NCBI RefSeq assembly: GCF_030150285.1
Contig: NZ_JASLGE010000049.1
Span: forward strand, 1 to 35,075
Source: Pseudomonas sp.
Lineage (GTDB): Bacteria; Pseudomonadota; Gammaproteobacteria; Pseudomonadales; Pseudomonadaceae
Direction: 5' to 3'
Length of the DNA stretch: 35,075 nt
Under the pieces are notes generated by a model. The model did no database searches, was not told where the DNA came from, and saw nothing but the letters and a program-made list of their open reading frames with translations. Position 1 is the first letter of the stretch; each line of letters opens with the position of its first letter. Below are positions 1 to 8,258 of this stretch, piece after piece. The translations under genes were made by a program, and so were the position numbers.

Positions 1-19
1 TCCTTGGCCGTGTCGCGGC

Positions 20-42
20 TAACCCGGCGTCCTGCCGGGTTA
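20..42. repeat. Short perfect hairpin
   Basis: TAACCCGGC and GCCGGGTTA form nine-base perfect arms around a five-base loop. No T-run follows on either side, so it is only a weak terminator candidate for a gene outside the window. Confidence 0.5.
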
Positions 43-73
43 CCCACTGCGCAAAACCTGCGTTCGGCCAGCG

Positions 74-103
74 TGGTTTAAGGGGGCCCTTTAGATCAAA
101 AGC
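74..103 (+). repeat. Direct repeat, copy 1
   Basis: Shares the pattern TGGTT-A-(A/C)GGGGGCCCTT-GATCAAAAGC with the copy at 324-352, with only a few differences. The core GGGGGCCC is palindromic. The two copies bracket about 220 bases containing the REP pair, so they could bound a repeat-family unit. Confidence 0.6.
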
Positions 104-105
104 CA

Positions 106-203
106 GATCAAAAGATCACGAGCAAGCTCGTTCCTACAAACTCTGCCATCCGTGATCCGTAGGAGCAGCCGGTGGACGCTCGATTGCTCGCGATCTTTTG
201 ATC
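106..203. repeat. REP-like inverted pair (BIME-like)
   Basis: The left arm begins GATCAAAAGATC followed by CGAGCAAGCTCG and ends TTCCTAC. The right arm begins GTAGGAGCAG and ends GCTCGCGATCTTTTGATC. The arms are imperfect reverse complements. The right arm resembles the sequence at 2063-2100 beside the acnA end, indicating one repeat family with at least two members here. Such extragenic palindromes are common in Pseudomonas. Confidence 0.65.
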
Positions 204-323
204 TTTAAACGCTCAATGATGCCGCGCTGTCGTGCCGCAATCCTATCCATTGCTGCGGTCACGGCCACTTGAGGTTCCGGCTTTACGCCGTGCCACTTTG
301 AAAAGCTGTAGAGACCGGACACA

Positions 324-352
324 TGGTTGACGGGGGCCCTTGGATCAAAAGC
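324..352 (+). repeat. Direct repeat, copy 2
   Basis: Second copy of the repeat at 74-103, in the same orientation, reading TGGTTGACGGGGGCCCTTGG and then ATCAAAAGC. Confidence 0.6.
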
Positions 353-422
353 ACGTCGGTGCTTTGAAGTGCCCCCCAGCTCTTTGCGGGCCAGCGCGGT
401 GTCGAAGACGGGGCAGCCCCTT

Positions 423-1988
423 CTACCGGTTAAAGCGCTCTACCAGTGAGTACTGGCTGTTGACGGTTTGGGTCAGCTCTTCGCTCAGCAACGCCGAGTG
501 CTGAGCCTGCTCCGACGTCTGGTCCGCGAGATCGGCAATGGTGCTGATATTGCGACTGATCTCTTCCGCCACTGCACTTTGCTCCTCGGTCGCCGCTGCA
601 ATCTGGGTGGTCATGTCGGTGATATTGGCCACCGCGTCACTGATGCCCACCAGCGCTTCATCCGCCTCAAGTACCCGCGCCACACCTTCTTCGGCCTGAC
701 GATGACCGGCGTTCATGGTGTGTACGGCGGTCGCCGCGGTTTGTTGCAGTTTGGCAATCAAGCTGTGGATCTGCCCTGTCGACAGGCTGGTGCGTTGCGC
801 CAGTTGGCGTACTTCGTCCGCAACCACGGCAAACCCGCGACCCATTTCACCGGCGCGCGCGGCTTCGATCGCCGCGTTCAAGGCCAGCAAGTTGGTCTGG
901 TCGGCAATGCCTTTGATCACATCGACAACACCGCCGATTTCATCGCTGTCTTTGGCCAATTGCGTCACGGTGGCACCGGTTTCGCCCACCACGATTGACA
1001 AGCGCTCGATGGCTTCGCGGGTTTCGCCGGCGATGTCCCGGCCGCGACGGGTCAGGCGGTTGGCTTCCTGAGTGGCGTCTGCCGTACGCTGCACGTGGCT
1101 GGCAACTTCTTGTGTGGTCGCGGCCATCTGGTTGACGGCAGTCGCCACTTGCTCGGTTTCCACGCGCTGGCGCTCAAGCCCTGACGAGCTTTTATGGGCC
1201 AGGATATCGGATTGACGGGCTTGCTCGCTCAAATGTTCGGCGGTGTCTTGCAAACGTGTCAGGCAGGTTTTGAGACGGGCTTCCTGGCTCAGGATCGACA
1301 TTTCCAGGCGCGCCTGCGGGCCGCGGCTGTCCGTGTACATCTGTGCAATCAGCGGGTCGGAGGTGGTCTGTTCGGCCAGGCGCAGCAAGCGTTTGATGCC
1401 GCGCTGCTGCCAAGTCAGGCCCAGCAGCCCCAGCGGGATTGATAACAGGGCGGCCAAGGCAAAGCCCCAGCTGGAGTTGAACAACGCACCAATCATAAAA
1501 CTCAACTGGCTGACCAGAATAAACGGCAGCCAGTCCTGTAGCACCGGCAGCCATTTGTCACGTCGTGGTACCGCCGGTTTGCCACGGTTGAGCCGCGAGT
1601 ACAGCGCTTGTGCGCGTTGCACCTGTTCAACAGTCGGTTTGATTCGTACCGATTCGTACCCCACCACGCGTTCGTTCTCGAACACCGGTGTCACGTAGGC
1701 ATTGACCCAGTAGTGATCGCCATTGCGACAGCGGTTCTTGACGATGCCCATCCACGGCAGACCCTTTTTCAGGGTGCTCCACATGTGTTCAAACACCGCT
1801 GGGGGCACATCGGGATGGCGCACAAGGTTGTGGGGCGCGCGTATCAACTCATCACGCGAAAAGCCGCTGATTTCGACAAAAGCATCGTTGCAATAGGTGA
1901 TCATGCCCTTGGCATCGGTGGTGGAAATCAACCGTTGTTGAGCAGGGAATGTGCGTTCGCGCTGAGTGATAGGCTGGTTGTTACGCAT
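423..1988 (-). CDS. aer: Aerotaxis receptor Aer (PAS-domain methyl-accepting chemotaxis protein)
   Basis: A 521-residue energy/oxygen-taxis transducer that signals to the CheA/CheW complex at the inner membrane. The N-terminus carries a PAS domain (about residues 15-115) with the Aer-type stretch NLVRHPDVPP and the segment GDHYWVNAYVTPV; in Aer proteins this domain binds FAD. A hydrophobic membrane segment follows at about 150-195. The C-terminal half is a coiled-coil signalling domain with the MCP hairpin tip IADQTNLLALNAAIEAARAG and GRGFAVVADEVRQLAQR. There is no periplasmic sensing domain, as expected for Aer. It lies downstream of acnA on the same strand, the arrangement I recall for P. 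aeruginosa aer and acnA. The start is ATG at 1988 with only a weak ribosome-binding site. Confidence 0.9.
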   Translation of the reverse strand: MRNNQPITQRERTFPAQQRLISTTDAKGMITYCNDAFVEISGFSRDELIRAPHNLVRHPDVPPAVFEHMWSTLKKGLPWMGIVKNRCRNGDHYWVNAYVTPVFENERVVGYESVRIKPTVEQVQRAQALYSRLNRGKPAVPRRDKWLPVLQDWLPFILVSQLSFMIGALFNSSWGFALAALLSIPLGLLGLTWQQRGIKRLLRLAEQTTSDPLIAQMYTDSRGPQARLEMSILSQEARLKTCLTRLQDTAEHLSEQARQSDILAHKSSSGLERQRVETEQVATAVNQMAATTQEVASHVQRTADATQEANRLTRRGRDIAGETREAIERLSIVVGETGATVTQLAKDSDEIGGVVDVIKGIADQTNLLALNAAIEAARAGEMGRGFAVVADEVRQLAQRTSLSTGQIHSLIAKLQQTAATAVHTMNAGHRQAEEGVARVLEADEALVGISDAVANITDMTTQIAAATEEQSAVAEEISRNISTIADLADQTSEQAQHSALLSEELTQTVNSQYSLVERFNR

Positions 1989-2080
1989 GTCGTGTCAATC
2001 CGCAAGGCTTTGACAGGCTGTCGGCACAGTGGGGCGTTTATTTAATTTATATTTCAGAGGGGGAGCAGGCGGTCGACGCT

Positions 2081-2125
2081 CGCGTGCTCGCGCTCTTTTT
2101 ATGCCTAAAAGAGCGCGAGCACGCG
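2081..2125. repeat. Perfect 19-bp hairpin of the REP family, between acnA and aer
   Basis: CGCGTGCTCGCGCTCTTTT (2081-2099) and its exact complement (2107-2125) flank a seven-base loop. The left side with its flank (GAGCAGGCGGTCGACGCTCG) matches the REP right arm near 163-190. It sits ten bases after the acnA stop and could attenuate read-through into aer, but no T-run follows the stem on the acnA transcript. Confidence 0.7.
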
Positions 2126-2134
2126 GGTGAAGGT

Positions 2135-4876
2135 TTATGACGCGATCAGTTGCCGCAGCACGTAGTGCAGAATGCCTCCAGACTTGAAGTATTCCACTTC
2201 ATTTAGCGTATCTATCCGACAGAGCACATCGACACGTTCCTGTTGGCCGGTTTCGCGGGTGATGACCAGTGTCAGGTTCATGCGCGGCTGCAACTCGGCA
2301 CCGGTGAGTCCCAGAATATCGAGGGTTTCTCGGCCGGTGAGGTGCAGGCTTTTGCGGTTCTGGTCCAGTTTGAACTGCAGTGGCAGAACACCCATGCCCA
2401 CCAGGTTAGAGCGGTGGATACGCTCAAAGCTTTCCGCAATCACCGCCTTGACGCCCAGCAGGTTAGTGCCTTTGGCCGCCCAGTCGCGGCTGGAGCCTGT
2501 GCCGTATTCCTGACCGGCAATCACCACCAACGGTGTGCCTGACGCTTGGTAGCGCATGGCGGCATCGTAGATTGGCATTTTTTCCCCGGTGGGGATGTAG
2601 ATCGTCTGACCGCCTTCTTCGCCGCCCAGCATTTCGTTGCGAATACGAATGTTGGCAAAGGTGCCGCGCATCATCACTTGGTGATTGCCGCGCCGCGAGC
2701 CGTAGGAGTTGAAGTCCCGAGGCTCCACGCCCTTGTCCCGCAAATAACGTCCGGCCGGGCTGTCAGCCTTGATATTGCCGGCGGGGGAGATGTGGTCGGT
2801 GGTCACCGAGTCGCCCAGCAGCGCCAGCACCCGCGCCCCTTGAATATCGGCAATGACCGGAAGGGGGCCGGTGATGTCTTCGAAGAAGGGTGGGTGCTGG
2901 ATGTAGGTAGAGTCGGGTTGCCAGACGTAAGTGGCCGCTTGCGGCACCTCGATGGCTTGCCACTGTGCATCGCCCGCAAACACTTCGGCATATTCCTTGT
3001 GGAACATCCCGGTGTTGACGTTGGCCACCGCGTCGGCGATTTCCTTCTGGCTGGGCCAGATATCTCGCAGGTACACGGGTTGGCCATCCTTGCCAGTGCC
3101 CAACGGCTCGTGGCTCAGGTCAATGCGCACGGTGCCGGCCAAGGCATAGGCCACCACCAACGGCGGTGAAGCCAGCCAGTTGGTTTTGACCAGCGGGTGT
3201 ACCCGCCCTTCGAAGTTTCGGTTACCTGACAGCACCGACGCTACGGTCAGGTCAGCCTGGGTAATGGCTTTTTCGATGGGCTCGGGCAATGGCCCCGAGT
3301 TGCCAATGCAGGTGGTGCAGCCGTAACCCACCAGATCAAAACCCAATTGGTTCAGGTAGGGCGTCAAGCCCGCCGCCTGGTAGTAATCGGTCACCACTTT
3401 GGAACCCGGAGCCAGCGAGGTCTTTACCCAGGGTTGGCTTTTGAGGCCTTTCTCCACCGCTTTTTTGGCCAGTAACCCCGCCGCCATCATCACGCTGGGG
3501 TTCGAGGTGTTGGTGCAGGAGGTGATGGCGGCGATCACCACGGCACCGTGTTTAAGGCGATAGGTATGCCCTTCGAAGCTGTAGTCTGTTTCCCCGACCA
3601 AGTCCGCATTGCCGACGGCTACACCGCCACCGCCTTCACTTTCCAGGCGACCTTCATCTTTGTTGGCGGGCTTGAATTGCAGGTTCAGGAAGTCACTGAA
3701 GGCCTGCCCGACGTTTGGCAGCGCCACCCGGTCTTGTGGGCGCTTGGGCCCGGCCAGGCTGGCTTCTACGGTGCCCATGTCGAGGGCCAGGGTGTCGGTG
3801 AAAACCGGTTCTTGCCCGGCCTCACGCCACAGGCCCTGAACCTTGCTGTAGGCCTCGACCAATTTGACCGTGGCCTCCGGCCGTCCGGAGAGGCGCAGGT
3901 AGTCGAGGGTAATGTCGTCAACCGGGAAGAAACCGCAGGTAGCGCCGTATTCCGGGGCCATGTTGGCCAGCGTGGCGCGGTCGGCCAGAGGCAGTTCGGC
4001 CAGCCCGTCGCCATAAAACTCGACGAATTTGCCGACCACACCTTTGCTGCGAAGCATTTGCGTGACGGTCAGCACCAGGTCGGTGGCGGTAATGCCTTCC
4101 TTGAGCTTGCCGCTGAGCTTGAAGCCCACCACTTCAGGGATCAGCATCGACACCGGTTGCCCGAGCATGGCCGCCTCGGCCTCGATGCCGCCCACGCCCC
4201 AGCCCAGTACCCCAAGGCCGTTGATCATGGTGGTGTGCGAATCTGTGCCGACAAGCGTGTCCGGGAACGCATAGGTGCGGCCGTCTTCGTCTTTGGTCCA
4301 GACCGTGCGGCCCAGGTATTCCAGGTTGACCTGGTGGCAGATGCCCGTACCCGGTGGCACGACACTGAAGTTGTCGAAGGCATCCTGGCCCCAGCGTAGA
4401 AACGCATAGCGTTCGCCGTTGCGCTGCATTTCGATGTCGACGTTTTGCTCAAAGGCGTTGGCGCTGGCGAAGCGGTCGACCATCACGGAGTGGTCGATGA
4501 CCAGGTCCACGGGTGACAGCGGGTTGATGCGCTGCGGATCGCCGCCGGCCTTGGCCATGGCGGCTCGCATGGCTGCCAGGTCGACCACGGCGGGCACGCC
4601 GGTGAAGTCTTGCATCAGCACCCGGGCCGGGCGGTATTGGATTTCGCGGTCGCTGCGTTGCGTGTTGAGCCATGCAGCCAGCGCCTTGAGGTCCTGCCCG
4701 GTGACGGTTTTACCGTCTTCCCAGCGCAACAGGTTTTCCAGTAGCACCTTGAGCGACATGGGTAAACGGCTCAAGTCGCCCAGCGTTCGGGCGGCGAGGG
4801 GGAGGCTGAAGTAGTGATAAGTCTTATCGTCGACTTTTAGGGTAGAGAGGGTATTCAGGCTGTCGAGGGAGGACAT
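2135..4876 (-). CDS. acnA: Aconitate hydratase A
   Basis: A 913-residue [4Fe-4S] enzyme that interconverts citrate and isocitrate in the TCA and glyoxylate cycles in the cytoplasm. The three cluster cysteines are visible: C454 in SCTNTSNPS, and C520 and C523 in GYGCTTCIGN. The C-terminal swivel domain has GDSVTTDHISPAG, RRGNHQVMMRGTF and GQEYGTGSSRDWAAKG. The length is usual for the AcnA/IRP1 type. An upstream in-frame start would add eight residues, but the ATG at 4876 follows AAGGAGT at the right distance and begins the family-typical MSSLDSLNTL. It is divergent from rlmM across a 215-base gap in which I could not pick out a clear promoter. Confidence 0.97.
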   Translation of the reverse strand: MSSLDSLNTLSTLKVDDKTYHYFSLPLAARTLGDLSRLPMSLKVLLENLLRWEDGKTVTGQDLKALAAWLNTQRSDREIQYRPARVLMQDFTGVPAVVDLAAMRAAMAKAGGDPQRINPLSPVDLVIDHSVMVDRFASANAFEQNVDIEMQRNGERYAFLRWGQDAFDNFSVVPPGTGICHQVNLEYLGRTVWTKDEDGRTYAFPDTLVGTDSHTTMINGLGVLGWGVGGIEAEAAMLGQPVSMLIPEVVGFKLSGKLKEGITATDLVLTVTQMLRSKGVVGKFVEFYGDGLAELPLADRATLANMAPEYGATCGFFPVDDITLDYLRLSGRPEATVKLVEAYSKVQGLWREAGQEPVFTDTLALDMGTVEASLAGPKRPQDRVALPNVGQAFSDFLNLQFKPANKDEGRLESEGGGGVAVGNADLVGETDYSFEGHTYRLKHGAVVIAAITSCTNTSNPSVMMAAGLLAKKAVEKGLKSQPWVKTSLAPGSKVVTDYYQAAGLTPYLNQLGFDLVGYGCTTCIGNSGPLPEPIEKAITQADLTVASVLSGNRNFEGRVHPLVKTNWLASPPLVVAYALAGTVRIDLSHEPLGTGKDGQPVYLRDIWPSQKEIADAVANVNTGMFHKEYAEVFAGDAQWQAIEVPQAATYVWQPDSTYIQHPPFFEDITGPLPVIADIQGARVLALLGDSVTTDHISPAGNIKADSPAGRYLRDKGVEPRDFNSYGSRRGNHQVMMRGTFANIRIRNEMLGGEEGGQTIYIPTGEKMPIYDAAMRYQASGTPLVVIAGQEYGTGSSRDWAAKGTNLLGVKAVIAESFERIHRSNLVGMGVLPLQFKLDQNRKSLHLTGRETLDILGLTGAELQPRMNLTLVITRETGQQERVDVLCRIDTLNEVEYFKSGGILHYVLRQLIAS

Positions 4877-5091
4877 GAAATGACTCCTTGAGACCCGCAC
4901 GGCACGGGTCGTGTGGCGCGAATAGAGTGTCTAAAGTAGCTGCCAATCATCGTTCTGGCTAATAACTGGACTGTCTGTAAGGGTTCAAGGTTCCGAAGTC
5001 AGCTATCATGCGCGCCTTTTTGTGACAGTCCTTGCGCCAAATCAAGGATGCGCGGCTGGCCAATGTCCGCCTGCTGCCCAGGAGTAACTCA

Positions 5092-6168
5092 ATGAACACC
5101 GTTTTTTTGCATTGCCGGCCCGGTTTTGAAGGCGAAGTGTGCTCGGAAGTCGCCGAACACGCGGCGCGCCTTGCTGTATCCGGCTACGCCAAGGCCAAGC
5201 CGGACTCGGCCTGTGCCGAGTTTGTGTGCACCGAAGAGGGCGGCGCGGCGCGCCTGATGCAAGGCTTGCGCTTCGCCGAACTGATCTTCCCTCGCCAATG
5301 GGCCCGTGGTGGCTTTATTGCGCTGCCCGAAACCGACCGCATCAGCGTCATCCTTGAGCACATGGCGGAGTTTCCCGTGTGCGGCAGCCTGTGGCTGGAA
5401 ATGGTCGACACCAACGACGGTAAGGAACTGTCCAACTTCTGCAAGAAGTTTGACACCCACCTGCGCAAGGCCCTGATCAAGGCCGGCAAGTTGGTGGAGA
5501 ACGACGACCGCAAGCCGCGTTTATTGCTGACGGTTAAAAGTGGTCGAGAGCTGTTTCTGGGCCTGGCCGAGTCGGACAACTGCGCGATGTGGCCCATGGG
5601 CATTCCTCGCCTGAAGTTTCCCCGTGAAGCCCCGAGCCGTTCGACCCTCAAGCTGGAAGAGGCCTGGCATCACTTTATCCCTCGTGAGGAGTGGGATGAG
5701 CGGCTGCACAGTGACATGACCGGCGTTGACCTGGGTGCAGCCCCTGGTGGCTGGACCTGGCAACTGGTGAATCGCGGCATGATCGTCACGGCCATCGACA
5801 ACGGCCCGATGGCCGAAAGCCTGATGGACACTGGGCTGGTGCAACATTTGATGGCCGACGGTTTCACCTTCAAGCCCAAGCAGCCCGTGGACTGGATGGT
5901 CTGCGATATCGTCGAAAAGCCGGCGCGCAATGCTGCCATGCTCGAAGAGTGGATCGGTGAAGGCCATTGCCGCGAAGCGGTGGTGAACCTCAAGTTGCCG
6001 ATGAAGCAGCGGTATGCCGAAGTGCGACGCCTGCTTGATCGTATTGCGGATGGCTTCAAGGCGCGCGGTATTCAGGTCGAGATTGGCTGCAAGCAGCTGT
6101 ATCACGACCGCGAAGAAGTGACCTGCCACTTGCGTCGGCTGGACGTAAAAAAACCAAAATCGCGCTGA
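5092..6168 (+). CDS. rlmM: 23S rRNA (cytidine(2498)-2'-O)-methyltransferase RlmM
   Basis: A 358-residue SAM-dependent methyltransferase that methylates the ribose 2'-O of C2498 in 23S rRNA. The N-terminal part is a THUMP-like RNA-binding region. The Rossmann methyltransferase domain begins at about residue 205 with the SAM motif DLGAAPGGWTWQL, then DNGPM, the DWMVCDIVEKP motif and NLKLPMKQRY, which supply the K-D-K type catalytic residues of FtsJ-like enzymes. The start is set at the ATG preceded by CAGGAGT; an upstream TTG would add 20 non-conserved residues. It is followed by tusA after 14 bases, so the two are probably co-transcribed. Confidence 0.95.
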   Translation: MNTVFLHCRPGFEGEVCSEVAEHAARLAVSGYAKAKPDSACAEFVCTEEGGAARLMQGLRFAELIFPRQWARGGFIALPETDRISVILEHMAEFPVCGSLWLEMVDTNDGKELSNFCKKFDTHLRKALIKAGKLVENDDRKPRLLLTVKSGRELFLGLAESDNCAMWPMGIPRLKFPREAPSRSTLKLEEAWHHFIPREEWDERLHSDMTGVDLGAAPGGWTWQLVNRGMIVTAIDNGPMAESLMDTGLVQHLMADGFTFKPKQPVDWMVCDIVEKPARNAAMLEEWIGEGHCREAVVNLKLPMKQRYAEVRRLLDRIADGFKARGIQVEIGCKQLYHDREEVTCHLRRLDVKKPKSR

Positions 6169-6182
6169 TTCAGGAGTAATTG

Positions 6183-6428
6183 ATGAACGATGACCTGCCG
6201 GTTGACGGCACCTTGGACGCTACCGGCCTGAACTGCCCGGAGCCGGTGATGATGTTGCACCAACACATTCGCGACCTGAAACCGGGAGGCTTGCTCAAAG
6301 TCATTGCTACCGACCCGTCCACGCGCCGCGATATTCCCAAGTTTTGTGCGTTTCTGGACCATGAACTGGTTAAGCAACAGGAAGCCGCAGGCACTTACCT
6401 GTACTGGATCCGCAAAAAGCAAGGCTGA
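6183..6428 (+). CDS. tusA: Sulfurtransferase TusA family protein
   Basis: An 81-residue protein of the TusA (SirA) fold. TusA accepts persulfide sulfur from a cysteine desulfurase and passes it on for tRNA 2-thiouridine and other sulfur uses. The signature LDATGLNCPEPVMM contains the persulfide cysteine C18 in a CPxP motif. The C-terminal LYWIRKK region is typical. The ATG at 6183 follows CAGGAGT and is preferred over the TTG immediately upstream. Its position close behind rlmM suggests a shared transcript for RNA-modification genes. Confidence 0.92.
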   Translation: MNDDLPVDGTLDATGLNCPEPVMMLHQHIRDLKPGGLLKVIATDPSTRRDIPKFCAFLDHELVKQQEAAGTYLYWIRKKQG

Positions 6429-6557
6429 CCCTGCTACCTGAATCGCCACCGCGGGTGGCGACAGGTCGCTTGGGGCTTGGCGGCCCGCGGTACTCTGCCT
6501 GACTGGCCCATTGTGCTTAACCAGGCCTACACTGCCCGTCCGCCAAAGGAGCCTGCC

Positions 6558-7700
6558 ATGTTGATTGTTGCTGACGAAAACATTCCGCTGATCGAAGCGT
6601 TTTTTTCTGAGTTCGGTGAGATACGCCGCTTGCCCGGCCGCCAGATCACGCGCGCCGATGTGCATGATGCGGATGTGCTGCTGGTGCGCTCGGTGACGAA
6701 AGTGGACCGCGACCTGCTTGAAGGCAGTGCCGTGCGCTTTGTGGGCACCTGCACCATTGGCACCGACCACCTGGCGTTGGACTACTTCGATCAGTCAGGT
6801 ATTCAGTGGGCCAGCGCCCCCGGTTGCAATGCCCGTGGCGTCGTCGATTACGTGCTGGGCAGTTTGCTGACGCTGGCCGAAATCGAGGGTGCCGACCTCA
6901 ATCAGCGCACGTACGGCGTGGTAGGTGCCGGCGAAGTGGGTGGGCGTTTGGTCACTGTGTTGCGCGGCCTGGGCTGGAAGGTGCTGGTGTGCGACCCGCC
7001 GCGTCAGGCTGTTGAAGGCGGTGACTACGTCAGCCTCGATCAGATCATTGAGCAATGCGATGTGGTCAGCCTGCACACACCGCTCACCAAAAACGGCGAC
7101 AACGCCACGTGGCACTTATTCGACGAGGCGCGGTTAAACCGCCTGAGCACCGGCACTTGGCTGATCAATGCCAGCCGTGGCCCGGTGATTGATAACGCCG
7201 CCTTGCGCACGGTGCTGACCCAGCGAGACGACCTGCAAGCGGTGCTGGACGTGTGGGAGGCCGAGCCTGAAGTGGACGTGGCATTGGCGGACTTGTGCGT
7301 GCTGGCCACGCCCCATATCGCGGGCTACAGCCTGGACGGCAAGCAACGCGGTACCGCGCAGATCTATCACGCGCTGTGCGATGTGCTGGGGCATGTGCCC
7401 GGGGTGCGTCTGGCCGATTTGTTGCCAGCCCCGTGGCTGGGCCAGGTCGAACTGAGTGCGGACACTGACCCCGCGTGGGCGTTGGCCATGGTGTGCCGGA
7501 GCGTTTACGACCCGCGCCGAGATGATGCGGACTTTCGTCGCAGCTTGGTTGGCAGTGCCCAGGCGCAGAAAAAGGCATTCGATGCACTGCGCAAACACTA
7601 CCCGGTGCGCCGTGAAATCGAAGGGTTGGCGGTGAAGGTGCACGGCGATTCGCCGGTGCTGCGCCAGATGATCGGCGCGTTGGGGGCTGTTCGGGTTTAG
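6558..7700 (+). CDS. pdxB: Erythronate-4-phosphate dehydrogenase PdxB
   Basis: A 380-residue D-isomer-specific 2-hydroxyacid dehydrogenase that oxidises 4-phosphoerythronate in the DXP-dependent synthesis of pyridoxal 5'-phosphate. It opens with the PdxB-typical MLIVADENIPLIEAFF. The NAD-binding motif GVVGAGEVGGRL lies at about residues 115-130. NASRGPVIDN, the DVWEAEPE region and ATPHIAGYS supply the Arg/Glu/His catalytic set. The C-terminal extension is the PdxB dimerisation domain. The ATG at 6558 follows AAAGGAG. The product cofactor PLP is needed by the decarboxylase-like proteins further downstream, but a functional link is not implied by position. Confidence 0.95.
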   Translation: MLIVADENIPLIEAFFSEFGEIRRLPGRQITRADVHDADVLLVRSVTKVDRDLLEGSAVRFVGTCTIGTDHLALDYFDQSGIQWASAPGCNARGVVDYVLGSLLTLAEIEGADLNQRTYGVVGAGEVGGRLVTVLRGLGWKVLVCDPPRQAVEGGDYVSLDQIIEQCDVVSLHTPLTKNGDNATWHLFDEARLNRLSTGTWLINASRGPVIDNAALRTVLTQRDDLQAVLDVWEAEPEVDVALADLCVLATPHIAGYSLDGKQRGTAQIYHALCDVLGHVPGVRLADLLPAPWLGQVELSADTDPAWALAMVCRSVYDPRRDDADFRRSLVGSAQAQKKAFDALRKHYPVRREIEGLAVKVHGDSPVLRQMIGALGAVRV

Positions 7701-7703
7701 GTC

Positions 7704-7751
7704 GCTACGTCCACGGCAGGCACTGGCCAAGCTGCGCCTGCCGTGGGTAGC
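7704..7751. terminator. Hairpin between convergent pdxB and a small gene
   Basis: GCTAC-CCACGGCAGGC and GCCTGCCGTGG-GTAGC pair across a 14-base loop, in the gap between two convergent genes. There is no strong T-run, so it may be a bidirectional transcript-end structure rather than a classical intrinsic terminator. Confidence 0.5.
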
Positions 7752-7761
7752 GTTCGCAAGA

Positions 7762-7938
7762 TCAGTCCTGGAGTGCAGGCCTGACCAGGCGCTGATCCAG
7801 TTCGGCGCAGGCTTTTTGGATCATTTCTTCAGTGATCGAGACTTCATTGCCCTGTGCATCAATGATCGCGCACCCCAGAGACTGGTTGGGTTGGGTGCGA
7901 AAAACCGCTAATTCTTGAATGGTGTGTTGTAAGTCCAT
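7762..7938 (-). CDS. Small conserved-looking hypothetical protein (58 aa)
   Basis: A 58-residue soluble acidic protein starting MDLQHTIQEL with GCAIIDAQGNEVSITEEMIQKACAELD in the middle. No known domain is recognised and there is no signal peptide or membrane segment. GAGGAGA precedes the ATG at 7938 at good spacing, and the codon use looks like its neighbours, so it is probably expressed. A longer frame would add five residues upstream of this start and is not favoured. It converges on pdxB. Function unknown. Confidence 0.7.
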   Translation of the reverse strand: MDLQHTIQELAVFRTQPNQSLGCAIIDAQGNEVSITEEMIQKACAELDQRLVRPALQD

Positions 7939-8070
7939 GGCCTGTCTCCTCATCAGGGGGTAGCGCTACTGTAGGTCCGTTTAATGACCAAGCCGTGACA
8001 GGGCTTGGCGGCGAGTGTCAGTCCAACAGAAATACCCTGAAACTTCCACCCTTGCGTTAGAACATCGCGA

Positions 8071-8219
8071 CCTAGGGTCTGTACGAAATGTTTTCGAGCG
8101 AAGGTTGGGCAAGGCGAAAACAGGCGAGGAAGCGGAGTTTACGGGTTGTAAATGAGCATTCCGAGCCTGTTTTCAACGCCGCATAACCGAGCGCAGATAC
8201 ATTTCGTACAGAGCCTAGG
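8071..8219. mobile_element. MITE-like element with 21-bp terminal inverted repeats
   Basis: The 149-base element is bounded by CCTAGG(G/C)TCTGTACGAAATGT, present at 8071-8091 and as reverse complement at 8199-8219 with one mismatch. Internally AAAACAGGC and GCCTGTTTT also pair, so the whole could fold into a long hairpin. It has no coding capacity. The ends contain the palindrome CCTAGG, so a CTAG target duplication cannot be told apart from the repeat itself. A non-autonomous element mobilised by a transposase elsewhere is the simplest reading. Confidence 0.65.
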
Positions 8220-8257
8220 GTGTACGAAAAGTTATTGAACGAAGGCCAGGAAGGGCG
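8214..8257 (+). mobile_element. Truncated second copy of the MITE left end
   Basis: CCTAGGGT-GTACGAAAAGTTATTGAACGAAGG resembles the left end of the element at 8071 (CCTAGGGTCTGTACGAAATG then TTTTCGAGCGAAGG). It begins where the complete element ends, sharing its CCTAGG, and fades out at the stop codon of the TetR gene. It looks like the remnant of an older insertion. Confidence 0.45.
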
Positions 8258-8258
8258 A

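Larger units (their letters stand above)
1..422. other. Repeat-rich intergenic region without a convincing gene
   Basis: No reading frame here is convincingly a gene. The stretch holds a short hairpin near its left edge, two copies of an approximately 30-base direct repeat, and a pair of inverted REP-like sequences, each listed separately. A 62-codon frame opening at a GTG on the minus strand (322 down to 134) runs through the REP pair and has no visible ribosome-binding site. The upstream neighbour of aer lies outside the window. Confidence 0.6.

Noticed and set aside
134..322. 62-codon minus-strand frame containing IAARQRGIIERLKIKRS
   Set aside because: It starts at a GTG without a visible ribosome-binding site and runs through the REP inverted pair. 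The similarity I seem to remember among Pseudomonas small hypotheticals probably reflects repeat DNA being translated.
3548..4399. 283-codon plus-strand frame inside acnA
   Set aside because: Lies entirely antisense to acnA, whose conserved motifs cover the region; long antisense frames are expected in GC-rich genes.
5521..6129. 202-codon minus-strand frame inside rlmM
   Set aside because: Antisense to a complete rlmM with its SAM and catalytic motifs; no ribosome-binding site and no recognisable domain.
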